NCBI GenBank assembly: GCA_902792115.1
Contig: CADAYJ010000010.1
Location: 1-42,675 of the forward strand
From: an uncultured Ruminococcus sp.
GTDB taxonomy: Bacteria > Bacillota > Clostridia > Oscillospirales > Acutalibacteraceae
Direction: 5' to 3'
DNA length: 42,675 bases
Numbering within the stretch: position 1 is the stretch's first letter; every line of letters starts with the position of its first letter. A program made the position numbers and the translations under genes. The notes under the pieces were generated by a model, which worked only from the letters and a program-made list of their open reading frames with translations, did no database searches and was not told where the DNA came from. Shown here piece by piece: positions 15,686 through 24,838 of the stretch.

Positions 15686-18600
15686 ATGAAAAAGAAACTG
15701 CTTGCCCTTGTGCTCGCGCTGACGTTCGCAGTCCCGACATCGCTTATGTCGTCAGTCACGGCGGCAGCCCTGACGCTTACAGTAAGGGTGCAGGATTCCG
15801 CCACGACTTACTCCGTCGAAGTGGGGGAAGACTTTGAGTTTGTCAAAGAGATTAAGCTCGCGCTGGAAACGCAGACGAATATCAATGCGTATCAGCAGAT
15901 GCTTTATTACAATGGCAATGCTTTGGACAACTACGACACGATAGCGTCGCTGGGGCTTTCGGATGGCGCAGAGTTCACGCTCGGAAAGCTCTATGATATC
16001 ACAGGAGAGTATGCGACGGCTTATGCTCCCAATAATGAAGGCGAATATGTTGAGATAGACAAAGCTCCCGCCGGGTTGGATATCCAGATACATAGCGACG
16101 ACGGCGAGGGTGTTCCCGACGGGAAGTATCTTACTTGCGACTATTTGGTGAATGATGATCCTATCGGAGAACCCGGCTCGGGTGAAAATATTTTTACAAT
16201 GCCCGAATGCGACGTGTTCATCAAAAATCCCCTTGCGGATCAGCGTGAGGTCAAAGTCAACCTCACGACGGGCGAAGCGACTATGACGCGGATGGACTAC
16301 ATTACGCTCACGGACGCCGGCATTTCCAACAATCCGCGCCGCTATGACGAAGGGGGCAATGAGTATTTCGATTTTGACGGCGACGGCGTTTACGATACCG
16401 TCAATACGGAAAATAACGAAAGCGGCGACTTCAAGATCACGAGGATACAGACGATTTCCACGCTCGCCGACGAGTACACCTGCGATCTTGCAGACAAGCA
16501 TTACGAGATCGGCAAGTATAAATTTATCCTCAAAAACGTGAAGCAGGCGCAGACGATAACATTTGAGGGCTTTGAGGATAACGAGGCGTCAAAAACGTAC
16601 GGCGACGCTCCGTTCAGCATCGGCGCGAAGTCGCAGGGCGGCGCGCTGTCGTACGCTGCCGACAATTCCGGCGTTGTCTCCGTTGACAACAGCGGAACCG
16701 TGACTGTCCACAAGGCCGGCACGGGAAACATCTACGTTACGGCGGAGCAGACAGACGACTATTTTGAGGGCAGCGCGACATTCACAGTTTATGTCGATCA
16801 AAAGGAGGTCGCGCTCGAATGGGGCAGCACGAAGCTCGTTTACAACGGCGACGAGCAGGCTCCGACCGTTACGGCACGCGGCCTTGCCGAAAACGAAACC
16901 CTGACTGTCGGCATAAAGCAGAAGGGTACGGCGGTAGGAGAATACCGCGCCGAAGCCGTCATCAGCAACAAAAACTACAAGCTGCCGAATGAACATTCGT
17001 GCCTGTACACGATCGAACCGAAGCCGGTAACGGTTAGCTGGTCGAATCTTGAATTTACGTACAACGGCACCGATACGTTCAGCCCCAAGGCTCAGGCTCA
17101 GGGTGTGTGCAGCGGCGACGATTGCAGCGTCACCGTTGAAGGAGAAGGAAAGAATGCCGGGAATTACACGGCAAGGGCCGTCCGCCTTGACAACGAAAAT
17201 TACAAGCTCGGCGGTGAGTACACGACCGAATTTAAAGTCCTCCAAAAGGAGGTCACGCTCAACTGGGATCAGACTTCGTTTATCGCGGACGGCAATACGG
17301 AGTTCTGTCCGCAGGCGACGGCAACAGGCTTGTGCGGCGGCGACAAGTGTACCGTTACAGTGACGGGCGGCAGCAAGAAGAATGGAAAGCACACGGCGAC
17401 CGCAACTGCTCTTTCCAACCCGAACTATAAGCTGCCTGCGAAGAACACGGTCGATTACACCGTTCTTCATTCCGGCGAGAACGCACTCATTGTATCAATC
17501 GAAAACTGGAATTACGGCGAAAAGGCGAAGGCTCCGACTGCCGTTTACGCGCTTGACGCGAACAGGGAGATCACCTTCGAGTACAAGCCGAAGGACGCGC
17601 CCGACAGCCAGTATTCGCCGAGTGTTCCGACGCAGGCAGGCAGCTACACTCTCAGAGCCTCCGTTGCAGCGTGGGAGCTTGCGCAGGCGTCGTCGGCTCA
17701 GTGCAATTTCACGATAAACAAGGTGGATGCAGCGTATACCGCGCCGACCTGTCTGACGCTCACGTATAACGGAGAAGCGCAGCAGCTGGTCGCACCGGGC
17801 GTTTCAAACGACGGTACGTTTGAATACAGTCTGGACGGCGAGAACTGGAGCAGAAATATCCCCACGGCGACGGACGCAGGCAATTACACCGTGTACTGGG
17901 CGCTGGAGGGAGACAATAACCACATCGGCACGGCGCGCGGCGAGAATGAGCTGTCGTCCAGAATCAAAAAAGCCGATCCCGTATTCACAGCGCCGCAGCC
18001 TATCGTCGGGCTGACATACACCGGCGAGCCGCAGCAGCTGATTAAAGAGACTCCGTCAAATGACGGTACATTCAGGTACCGCATTGAACGAGAAAAATGG
18101 GGTAACACTATCCCAACCAAAACAGAAGGCGGCACTTACGATGTTAGCTGGCTGTTCGACGGCGACAAGAATCACAACAGCACAACGAAAGACGAGACTA
18201 TCACGGTGAAGATCGGCGCTGTTGAACCGGTATTCGACGAGCCTGTACCAAATCCCGGCCTTTTTTACACAGGAAAATGGCAGGTGCTCGCGCTCGTCCT
18301 CCTGCCGGAGAACGGATCGTTCGAGTTCTCGCTCGACGGCAAAAACTATTCAGAGAATGTTCCGCTCGCGAAGGATGCCGGTACCTACACCGTTTACTGG
18401 AAATTTATCCCGAAAAACGAGAGCTTCTACGGCAAGTCGGGCAAATTCAACAACGTAATAAGCAGAACCGGAGGAAAGGATACGATAGCGCTCAAGCAGG
18501 ACGAGCTTGTGCTCACATATTTCAATCCGCCGCAGTTCTCTTTCGATCTCCAAAACATAATAATTTCGAGTGTCGGCGAAGTCACCTTCACGCTTTACAA

Positions 18601-20317
18601 TGCCGAGGGCGTTACGCTTAAAGGAACCGTTCTCACCTTCCCAAAGGATTTTGAAGGCATGATAGGTGTGATTGTTCACGCCAAGGGCGACAAAAACCAC
18701 TTCGGCTATATCGGCATGATCAAGATATATCTCGACCATCTCACGGACAAGGAGATCCTGGATAGGTTAGGCGAGGAGCTGCAGGACCTTCCGTCGGGGG
18801 TATTTGATTATCTCCCGAGGCTCAATACGCTCGACCTCAGCGACGGCCATCTTGAAGACCTCGATCCGCAGATTTTCCTTGAATATCCGGCGCTGGTGAA
18901 CAGCCCGATGATGCAGATGATGGTGAATAACACGGCGTTTGAGGGACTTACGATAGATGATCCTTTCACGGTATCTCCCGATAGTTTTGGAGACCACCCT
19001 GCGAATATGTTCGATAACATAAATCTTCTGAAGACGCTTGATCTCAGTGATGGCGAAATTGAGGACCTTGATCCAAAATATTTTGATGATGTCAATCTCC
19101 AAAATATGAATTTTCTCGAATTCGATCCCGGCTGGGTGTTCAACGATCCGGATTTTGGCGGTACGATGTTCACTCCTCTGATGATGACCTGCAAGAACAA
19201 GCAGACCAAAGACGACACAACATTGCTCATAGACAACGAAACTCAGCTCACGCTAAAGTGCCTCAGCTATTCATCGATCCAGAATTCTAAAAACAGCAAC
19301 ACAGGCGGCGGAAGCGGCAGAAGCGGCGGTGGAGGCGGCGGAAGCAGCGGCGGTGAAGGCGGCGGCGGAAGCAACGGCGGAAGCAGCGGCGAAAGCAAGA
19401 TTGAATCAGAATCGTTCACGTTCCATGAAACTGACAATTCAGAGGTTTCCCTTAGGTTAGATGGCAACAGCATTGAAGTATCTCGCAAAGATGAACTCGG
19501 AAATGTAAGCCTATTGGATAATGCCGGCGGTGTAGTAATAGATATGCAACTCGAGGCAAAGGTCACGCCGGAAGAAGTATACACGGCGTCGGAAATGAAC
19601 TTCGGCGTTGGGTTCAGCATAAATATGACTGAGGATATACCCGACAAAGCAACAATAGCCTGCTTCAGAGAGCACGAAGGCGTAATAGAACAAATGCCTT
19701 TTGACAGAATAGGTGATAGTGCCGTTCCTTATGAAGAAGAAAAACCTCGGATAGGAACAAAAGTATCACTAAAATTACGTGAAGATTTGATGGAATCACC
19801 CGGAAATAGTAAATCTCGTACTTATAAAATAACGCATATGCACAAAGGTAAAATAGATCTTTTAGAAAGATTATTGAATAATATTTCCTTGGTGTTCTAT
19901 TCGGATAAATTTTCAAAATTTTATTTTGTTTGGTACGTTAATGAAACGCCCGACGAGCCGATACCCGAGACAAAGGACGAGCCGTCTTCCGACACGGAAA
20001 CAGACACAGCATCTGACACACCGTTCGATACGGAGAGTGACACAGCGTCCGATACGGACAGCGGCACAAGCTCCGACACGCCCAAGCCTATCGGCGCACT
20101 CGGCGACGTTGACGGCGACGGCGATATAACCGCGAACGACGCACTCACGATACTTCGCGCAAGCATCGGCCTTGCAGAGCTTTCGCCCGACGAGACGAAG
20201 CTAGCCGACGCTGACGGCGACGGCAGTATTACGGCGAACGACGCGCTCGCAGTCCTGCGGTACAGCGTTGGAATAATAGACGAAGACAGTCCGATCAAGA
20301 AGCCGGTCATGACGTAG
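15686..20317 (+). CDS. Large secreted MBG-repeat protein with type I dockerin
   Basis: The 1543-residue protein starts with ATG at 15686 behind AAGGAGGT and has a signal peptide (MKKKLLALVLALTFAVPTS). A ubiquitin-like or SLH-free N-terminal segment is followed by one BIG2-like stretch (about 290-370). Then come three MBG-type repeats (about 375-595), each with NYKL near its end, and three to four further Ig-like repeats containing AGNYTVYW or AGTYTVYW. A short segment with LNTLDLSDG and LKTLDLSDG resembles leucine-rich repeats (about 1035-1130). A Gly/Ser-rich linker spans about 1205-1237, followed by an unassigned domain (about 1240-1420), an Asp/Thr/Ser linker, and a dockerin (about 1471-1540) almost identical to that at 9130-9345. 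No catalytic site is apparent, so an adhesive or scaffold-bound structural role is likely. The 19430-19930 section is clearly AT-richer than the rest. Confidence 0.83.
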   Translation: MKKKLLALVLALTFAVPTSLMSSVTAAALTLTVRVQDSATTYSVEVGEDFEFVKEIKLALETQTNINAYQQMLYYNGNALDNYDTIASLGLSDGAEFTLGKLYDITGEYATAYAPNNEGEYVEIDKAPAGLDIQIHSDDGEGVPDGKYLTCDYLVNDDPIGEPGSGENIFTMPECDVFIKNPLADQREVKVNLTTGEATMTRMDYITLTDAGISNNPRRYDEGGNEYFDFDGDGVYDTVNTENNESGDFKITRIQTISTLADEYTCDLADKHYEIGKYKFILKNVKQAQTITFEGFEDNEASKTYGDAPFSIGAKSQGGALSYAADNSGVVSVDNSGTVTVHKAGTGNIYVTAEQTDDYFEGSATFTVYVDQKEVALEWGSTKLVYNGDEQAPTVTARGLAENETLTVGIKQKGTAVGEYRAEAVISNKNYKLPNEHSCLYTIEPKPVTVSWSNLEFTYNGTDTFSPKAQAQGVCSGDDCSVTVEGEGKNAGNYTARAVRLDNENYKLGGEYTTEFKVLQKEVTLNWDQTSFIADGNTEFCPQATATGLCGGDKCTVTVTGGSKKNGKHTATATALSNPNYKLPAKNTVDYTVLHSGENALIVSIENWNYGEKAKAPTAVYALDANREITFEYKPKDAPDSQYSPSVPTQAGSYTLRASVAAWELAQASSAQCNFTINKVDAAYTAPTCLTLTYNGEAQQLVAPGVSNDGTFEYSLDGENWSRNIPTATDAGNYTVYWALEGDNNHIGTARGENELSSRIKKADPVFTAPQPIVGLTYTGEPQQLIKETPSNDGTFRYRIEREKWGNTIPTKTEGGTYDVSWLFDGDKNHNSTTKDETITVKIGAVEPVFDEPVPNPGLFYTGKWQVLALVLLPENGSFEFSLDGKNYSENVPLAKDAGTYTVYWKFIPKNESFYGKSGKFNNVISRTGGKDTIALKQDELVLTYFNPPQFSFDLQNIIISSVGEVTFTLYNAEGVTLKGTVLTFPKDFEGMIGVIVHAKGDKNHFGYIGMIKIYLDHLTDKEILDRLGEELQDLPSGVFDYLPRLNTLDLSDGHLEDLDPQIFLEYPALVNSPMMQMMVNNTAFEGLTIDDPFTVSPDSFGDHPANMFDNINLLKTLDLSDGEIEDLDPKYFDDVNLQNMNFLEFDPGWVFNDPDFGGTMFTPLMMTCKNKQTKDDTTLLIDNETQLTLKCLSYSSIQNSKNSNTGGGSGRSGGGGGGSSGGEGGGGSNGGSSGESKIESESFTFHETDNSEVSLRLDGNSIEVSRKDELGNVSLLDNAGGVVIDMQLEAKVTPEEVYTASEMNFGVGFSINMTEDIPDKATIACFREHEGVIEQMPFDRIGDSAVPYEEEKPRIGTKVSLKLREDLMESPGNSKSRTYKITHMHKGKIDLLERLLNNISLVFYSDKFSKFYFVWYVNETPDEPIPETKDEPSSDTETDTASDTPFDTESDTASDTDSGTSSDTPKPIGALGDVDGDGDITANDALTILRASIGLAELSPDETKLADADGDGSITANDALAVLRYSVGIIDEDSPIKKPVMT

Positions 20318-20354
20318 CTATATAGACGTAGCTATATAGTTGAAACAGAAAACA

Positions 20355-20385
20355 CGAGCGCTGCAGCTTCCGCTTGCAGCGCTCG
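20355..20385. terminator. Bidirectional terminator between convergent genes
   Basis: CGAGCGCTGCA at 20355-20365 pairs perfectly with TGCAGCGCTCG at 20375-20385. T-rich sequence follows on the plus side (CTCTTTGTCTTG), and on the minus side after the stem (GTGTTTTCTGTTT). It serves the dockerin gene and the convergent CotH gene. Confidence 0.75.
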
Positions 20386-20423
20386 CTCTTTGTCTTGATT
20401 TATTCCGCTCGTTCTCCGCCCCA

Positions 20424-22190
20424 TTACTCGGCGCTGTATTCCTGAGATATCCATGCGGCGCGGCTTATGAGCCAGTCGCGGCAGTAGTTGAAGGAGCCTT
20501 CAAAGTCGGCAGCGTAGGCGGTGGGGGAGGAGTCCGTCACCATCTGCTTTGAAGCGCTGTCAAAGTGAGCCTTTGTGAGCGTGGAGTGGTCGGCGATCCA
20601 ACTGCCTGTGTTCAGCCGCCAGCCGCTTTTGTAGTTCATCTCGGCGCTGCCCTTTGCGATCGAGAAGTATCTGTCGGCGGTGTAAAGCTCGCTGTCGGCC
20701 GTGTCGCTGCCCTCGCCCCCGAAGTGCGCGAGCGACGGAACGAATTTGTCGAACCAGATCGTCTTTGCTGCGGCGGTGATCTCCGGATTCTGCGCGAGGC
20801 GGTTCATGATGTTCTCGGAGCCGCCCTTGTACATACACCACCAGCCGGTGTATTCCGTGTAGTCGTCAACGCCGAGGTGCTTTAGCTCAGCTGTCACGCC
20901 CTTCGCGTTGCCGAGTGTGTTGTCGTAGTCCCATACGGGCGAGCCGTAGAATTTGTAATTCCCCGATGCGTCCGGCTTGTATACGAAATATGTGCTCGAA
21001 ACGCCGGAATCCCAGTTTTTGCCAAGCTCGTTGATGAGGAAGACCTTCGCGAGGGAATCGACGTCGCCGATCTCCGAAAGACCGCTTCCGGAGGCTGCTG
21101 CAGCAAAGAAGGCGTTGTACTTTTCTGCGACATACGATTTTACCGCCTCGTAGCCGGGATCGGTCGGCTCCAGCTCGGGGTACTTGATCGTTACCAAGCC
21201 GCCGTCGGTGCTTACGCAGTAGTCGGCGTTCTCGTCGGCGCTCGGATCGACGACGCAGAGGAACGGCAGGTCGCCCTCGATCGTACCGTCCGGTGCGAGA
21301 TAGTCCTTCGCTTCAATGTCGTTTACGAGAGAGTTCTTGCCGACGGCGATCTTCTCGCACATCTGATACGAGCCGCAGTAGTAGCCGTTGATGTAGAGGT
21401 CGGCGCAGCGCGAGTCAGATGCGTACGGAATGCCGACGGCGTCGGAGAGATCGTAAAGAATGCGGTTGCGCGAGAGTGAGTCGTCCTGGTAATTCGCGAC
21501 GAGCGAATACTTCTTGCCCTTCTTCATGCCGGCGACGGAAAGCGCGTTTTCGTACGTCACGTTGTACGATTTCTTGCTCTTGCCCCAGGAGGTGTTGCCC
21601 CTGCCCTTGAGCTTCTTGACGGGCGTTTTGTCCGCGTTGCCCTGCGCGTCGAGCGTGATGCAGTCAGCCTTTGCTGTGCGGCTCTTGTCTGAGTTGCCCT
21701 CCATGTCGTTGATGTATGTAAAAAGATCCGTGCCTGCGCCGTCGGCGTTTTCGTTGTTCATGAAGACGGCTGCCTCGGCGGTCGAGCGCAGAAAGGTGAG
21801 CGTGTAATTCTCCTCGCCGACGGAAACGGTGTACGGCGTGTTCTCCTCGTACGGAACGTCTGCCGTCGCGTGCGGCTCCAGCGTTACGCTGCCGAGCGTT
21901 ACGGGCGAGGAATACGCATTGTAGACCTCGGCGGAATTTTCGTCGGCGCAGGAGGGGAGAAAGAAGTATTTCTCGGACGGAGTGGAAGAGCGCAGCGTCT
22001 CGTCGTGGACGCTCTGCCAGAGGTGCCACGCGCCGGTATCCCCGGAATTCGAGAGCGCGTGGACGCGCAGACCTTCCTCCTTTCCGATCGACGGGACGTA
22101 GCCGAGCTTGTCGTTCGGAACGCAGCAGGCAGACAGGACGGCGCAGCCTGCGAGTGCGGCTGCAAGGCAAAGTGAAGCGAGCTTTTTCAT
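20424..22190 (-). CDS. CotH-family secreted protein kinase lipoprotein
   Basis: On the minus strand, ATG at 22190 follows GGAGGT (22203-22198). A longer frame reaches 22250 but has no ribosome binding site. The 588-residue product begins with a lipoprotein signal peptide containing LAGC (Cys16) and LSAC (Cys22), so it is probably anchored outside the membrane. The CotH domain covers about residues 120-460. It has KGRGNTSWGKSKKSYNV, the strand NGYYCGSYQMCEKI, and the two acidic motifs NWD (Asp394) and W420-D-Y-D423, which match the catalytic and metal-binding positions of CotH kinases. CotH of Bacillus is an atypical kinase that phosphorylates serines of spore-coat proteins; homologues occur in cellulosome-forming ruminococci. 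It is convergent with the dockerin protein gene, whose Ser/Thr/Asp linkers could be substrates (inference). Confidence 0.85.
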   Translation of the reverse strand: MKKLASLCLAAALAGCAVLSACCVPNDKLGYVPSIGKEEGLRVHALSNSGDTGAWHLWQSVHDETLRSSTPSEKYFFLPSCADENSAEVYNAYSSPVTLGSVTLEPHATADVPYEENTPYTVSVGEENYTLTFLRSTAEAAVFMNNENADGAGTDLFTYINDMEGNSDKSRTAKADCITLDAQGNADKTPVKKLKGRGNTSWGKSKKSYNVTYENALSVAGMKKGKKYSLVANYQDDSLSRNRILYDLSDAVGIPYASDSRCADLYINGYYCGSYQMCEKIAVGKNSLVNDIEAKDYLAPDGTIEGDLPFLCVVDPSADENADYCVSTDGGLVTIKYPELEPTDPGYEAVKSYVAEKYNAFFAAAASGSGLSEIGDVDSLAKVFLINELGKNWDSGVSSTYFVYKPDASGNYKFYGSPVWDYDNTLGNAKGVTAELKHLGVDDYTEYTGWWCMYKGGSENIMNRLAQNPEITAAAKTIWFDKFVPSLAHFGGEGSDTADSELYTADRYFSIAKGSAEMNYKSGWRLNTGSWIADHSTLTKAHFDSASKQMVTDSSPTAYAADFEGSFNYCRDWLISRAAWISQEYSAE

Positions 22191-22352
22191 GAAATTGACC
22201 TCCGTGTTCGGCGAGAGCCGTTGTTTTTTGTTTCTGAATATATCATACAACTGCCGTCTAAAGTTTATCTGAAGAAAATCATAAATTTTTCAGACCGTAT
22301 GGAGTGAAAACAGCTTCTTCAAGGATATTTCAAAAACTTCACTGTGTGTTAA

Positions 22353-22381
22353 TTGACATTGCGCCGTCAAAGGCATATTAT
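22353..22381 (+). promoter_or_regulatory. Sigma-A promoter of the lipoprotein gene
   Basis: TTGACA at 22353-22358 and TATTAT at 22376-22381 are 17 bases apart. GGAGGT at 22400-22405 and the ATG at 22413 follow closely. Confidence 0.8.
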
Positions 22382-22412
22382 ATATTTACCAGATCATACG
22401 GAGGTATCCATT

Positions 22413-23081
22413 ATGAAGAAAATAATAATTTCGGCTATCCTTGCGGCTGTAATCCTGTGCGGCTGCAGTACATCTTCCGATCCTGCTTCGTCCGCTTTAT
22501 CCGACACATCGGGCGCGGCTTCGGCTGTAAGCGCGGCTTCCGATGCGTCGAGCGCAGCCTCGTCTGAGAGCGCGGCTTCCGAAGCGGCTCCTGCTGCTTC
22601 CTCTTCCGGAGCGGAGGAGGCTTCCTCCGGGGCTTCTGATGCTTCGTCGGAGGCTGCGCCTGACGAGTCGTCTCAGGCAGCTTCCGCGGCGGAGGAAACA
22701 AGCTCCGCAGCTGAGACCGCAGAGGACGAGGACGTCTACGCCGGCACATATGTCGAGGAGGTCGCAGGGCGCGGCGTTATCACGATCACGAACGCCGGAG
22801 GCAACGTATACAACGTGAGCGTGAGTTGGCCGTCGAGCGCGTTTGAGACGTCTTACTGGGAAATGAGCGGCGAGTTCAACGGGCGCGCCGTGCTTAACTA
22901 CGACAACTGCAAAAAGACAACCGTGACGTACGCCGAGGACGGCTCGTCAACGGAGGAGATCGTTTACGAGAACGGCACGGGCTATCTCCAGATGGCAGAC
23001 AGAGACGCGGACACGATCACCGTCAACTGGAGCGACGACAAGGAGGACGCAGCGAACGGAAGCGTGTTTGTAAAGCAGTAA
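22413..23081 (+). CDS. Ser/Ala-rich lipoprotein of unknown function
   Basis: The 222-residue protein starts with ATG at 22413, eight bases after GGAGGT. A lipoprotein signal peptide ends in ILCGC, making Cys18 the likely lipidated residue. Residues 19-108 or so are a low-complexity linker built from Ser, Ala, Glu and Asp (for example ASSAASSESAASEAAPAASS), which would span the cell wall. The C-terminal part (about 109-222) is a small beta-rich domain with GTYVEEVAGRG, YWEMSG and TITVNWSDD, like the small beta-barrel domains found in gut Firmicutes lipoproteins. I do not recognise a specific function. It is divergent from the CotH kinase gene and carries many Ser-Glu and Ser-Asp neighbours, so it is a possible kinase substrate. 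Confidence 0.75.
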   Translation: MKKIIISAILAAVILCGCSTSSDPASSALSDTSGAASAVSAASDASSAASSESAASEAAPAASSSGAEEASSGASDASSEAAPDESSQAASAAEETSSAAETAEDEDVYAGTYVEEVAGRGVITITNAGGNVYNVSVSWPSSAFETSYWEMSGEFNGRAVLNYDNCKKTTVTYAEDGSSTEEIVYENGTGYLQMADRDADTITVNWSDDKEDAANGSVFVKQ

Positions 23082-23085
23082 AAGC

Positions 23086-23128
23086 AAAAAGAATTGCAAA
23101 GGCTCACGGCTTTTGCAATTCTTTTTTT
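23086..23128. terminator. Bidirectional terminator
   Basis: AAAAAGAATTGCAAA at 23086-23100 pairs with TTTTGCAATTCTTTTT from 23111, around GGCTCACGGC. T runs occur on both strands, so it can end both the lipoprotein gene and the convergent kinase gene. Confidence 0.9.
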
Positions 23129-23189
23129 CTTAGGGATCCACTGAAAAAATCACTGCGCGATACGGGTACTCGAATTAATCGGTGTCTCC

Positions 23190-24836
23190 TTAAAATTTTA
23201 CGGTGCATACAAGCTGCGTTCCCTCCATCTCCATTGTGCAGGAAATGCCGTGCAGCTTGAATACGGAGTGTACGATAGACAGCCCCAGACCGTTGCCGCT
23301 TCCGTTTTTGCGGCTCTTGTCGCGCCGTACGTACGGCTGCCAGATCTGCCGAAGCTCCGCCTTCGTAAGCGGCTCGCATTCGTTTGCGATCGTCACGGCG
23401 CTGCCGGAGACAGAGACAGTGACGGCGCTGCCCTTCGGCGAATATTTCAGTGCGTTCTCGATAAGATTTCCGAACGCCGTTTTGAGAAGCTCTCTGTCTG
23501 CGCTGACTGTCAGCTCTTCGTCGGCGGAAAGCACGAGCCTTTTCCCCTCCGGGAGCGAGGCGTAGCCGCCGCAAATCCCTCGAATAAGCTCGGATACGTC
23601 GAAGGAGGAGAGATTAAGCGTCGTTGCGCCGGAGGTTAGGCGGCTGAGATTCAGCATCTTGTGGACGAGGGCGTTTATCGCGTCCGTCTGCTCGATGATC
23701 CTGTCGAGGTATGTGTCGCGCTCGTCCTCGCCGATGCCCTCCTTCATGCTGTATGCGTAGCCGCTTATGACGAAGATCGGCGTTTTGATGTCGTGAGCTA
23801 GGGCGTTTGTGAGGTCGAGCCGCTGCTGTTCGCTGATTATCTGTGCGCGCACCATCTTCCAGACCATCACGCAGAGGATCACAGCGATCACAAAGAAGAA
23901 CGCGAAGCTGACGGAGATCCCGGCGCCGAGCCGGAAGCGGCAGTTTTTCAGCAGGTCGGCGAGCTTTGCGTAGCGGATGACGTATATCACCCCTGAGTCC
24001 GGCTCGGTGTCGGAGGGGAGGAAGACTGAGTCGGAGGCGTAAACAATGTACTCGAATGCGCTCTGCTTAAACGCACCCGAGGGCTTTTCGAGCTGTTCGG
24101 GAGTAAGTTCGCCGATGAACTCGCCGCTCTCGCTTCCGAAAATCGCTTCGGGCGGTATCGTGTTGCGGTGCATATCGTTGCAGACGTACAGATCCTGCTC
24201 AGAAAAGCCCGGAGTGTCAAGGTCAAATGTGGCTATTATCTCGTCGGAGACGAACCACTCATTTTCGTCCTTGACGACCGCCAGAACGAGCTGAGCCGGG
24301 ATAAACTCGACTTCATACTCCGAGGTATAGAACTTTGTGCAGATCAGCTCGCAGTGCGATGAGTCGCCGCGCTCGCGCGTAAGCTCCGTTTTGATCGTTT
24401 CGAGCTGTTCGTCGGTGAGCCGGGCGCGCAGTGCGGCGCAGTCGACAAAGCCCAGACCGCTGATGTTTATCTCCTTTTTTATGAGTATGTCGAAGCGAAG
24501 GAGCAGGCACGAAGCCGTGTTCATGAATTCGTCGCCCGTTTTGCCGTTTAGTACGACGAGCTGTGTGTTCCAGTCGCGGTCCTTTCCGTTGTCGGCGTAG
24601 ATCATGTCGGATACGACATACAGGAAGCCGCCGGTGATATCCTTTGAAACGGACATCTGCGGGATCCGCTGCTTTGCAGCCGACAGATCCTCGAGGACTT
24701 CATTCTGCACGCGCGTCTTCTCGCTGTGCAGGCAGATCGCGCAGTACGCTGCCGAGACGAGCAGCCACACGGCAAGGAGCGTCAGCGTTACGCGCAGAAA
24801 GAGCGTGTTTCGCTGTTTTTTCAGTCTTTCTTCCAA
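23190..24836 (-). CDS. Sensor histidine kinase
   Basis: The 548-residue protein starts with TTG at 24836, six bases after GGAGGG, which lies within the last codons of the response regulator gene. A first membrane helix (about residues 12-34) and a second (about 293-318) flank an extracytoplasmic sensor of some 255 residues of no recognised fold. The phosphoacceptor is His348 in the motif LAHDIKTP. The ATP-binding domain has the N box (LIENALKYSP) and the G box (GNGLGLSIV). There is no clear HAMP domain between the second helix and the H box. It is co-transcribed with the regulator immediately upstream. Signal and targets are unknown. Confidence 0.92.
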   Translation of the reverse strand: MEERLKKQRNTLFLRVTLTLLAVWLLVSAAYCAICLHSEKTRVQNEVLEDLSAAKQRIPQMSVSKDITGGFLYVVSDMIYADNGKDRDWNTQLVVLNGKTGDEFMNTASCLLLRFDILIKKEINISGLGFVDCAALRARLTDEQLETIKTELTRERGDSSHCELICTKFYTSEYEVEFIPAQLVLAVVKDENEWFVSDEIIATFDLDTPGFSEQDLYVCNDMHRNTIPPEAIFGSESGEFIGELTPEQLEKPSGAFKQSAFEYIVYASDSVFLPSDTEPDSGVIYVIRYAKLADLLKNCRFRLGAGISVSFAFFFVIAVILCVMVWKMVRAQIISEQQRLDLTNALAHDIKTPIFVISGYAYSMKEGIGEDERDTYLDRIIEQTDAINALVHKMLNLSRLTSGATTLNLSSFDVSELIRGICGGYASLPEGKRLVLSADEELTVSADRELLKTAFGNLIENALKYSPKGSAVTVSVSGSAVTIANECEPLTKAELRQIWQPYVRRDKSRKNGSGNGLGLSIVHSVFKLHGISCTMEMEGTQLVCTVKF

Positions 24837-24838
24837 TT

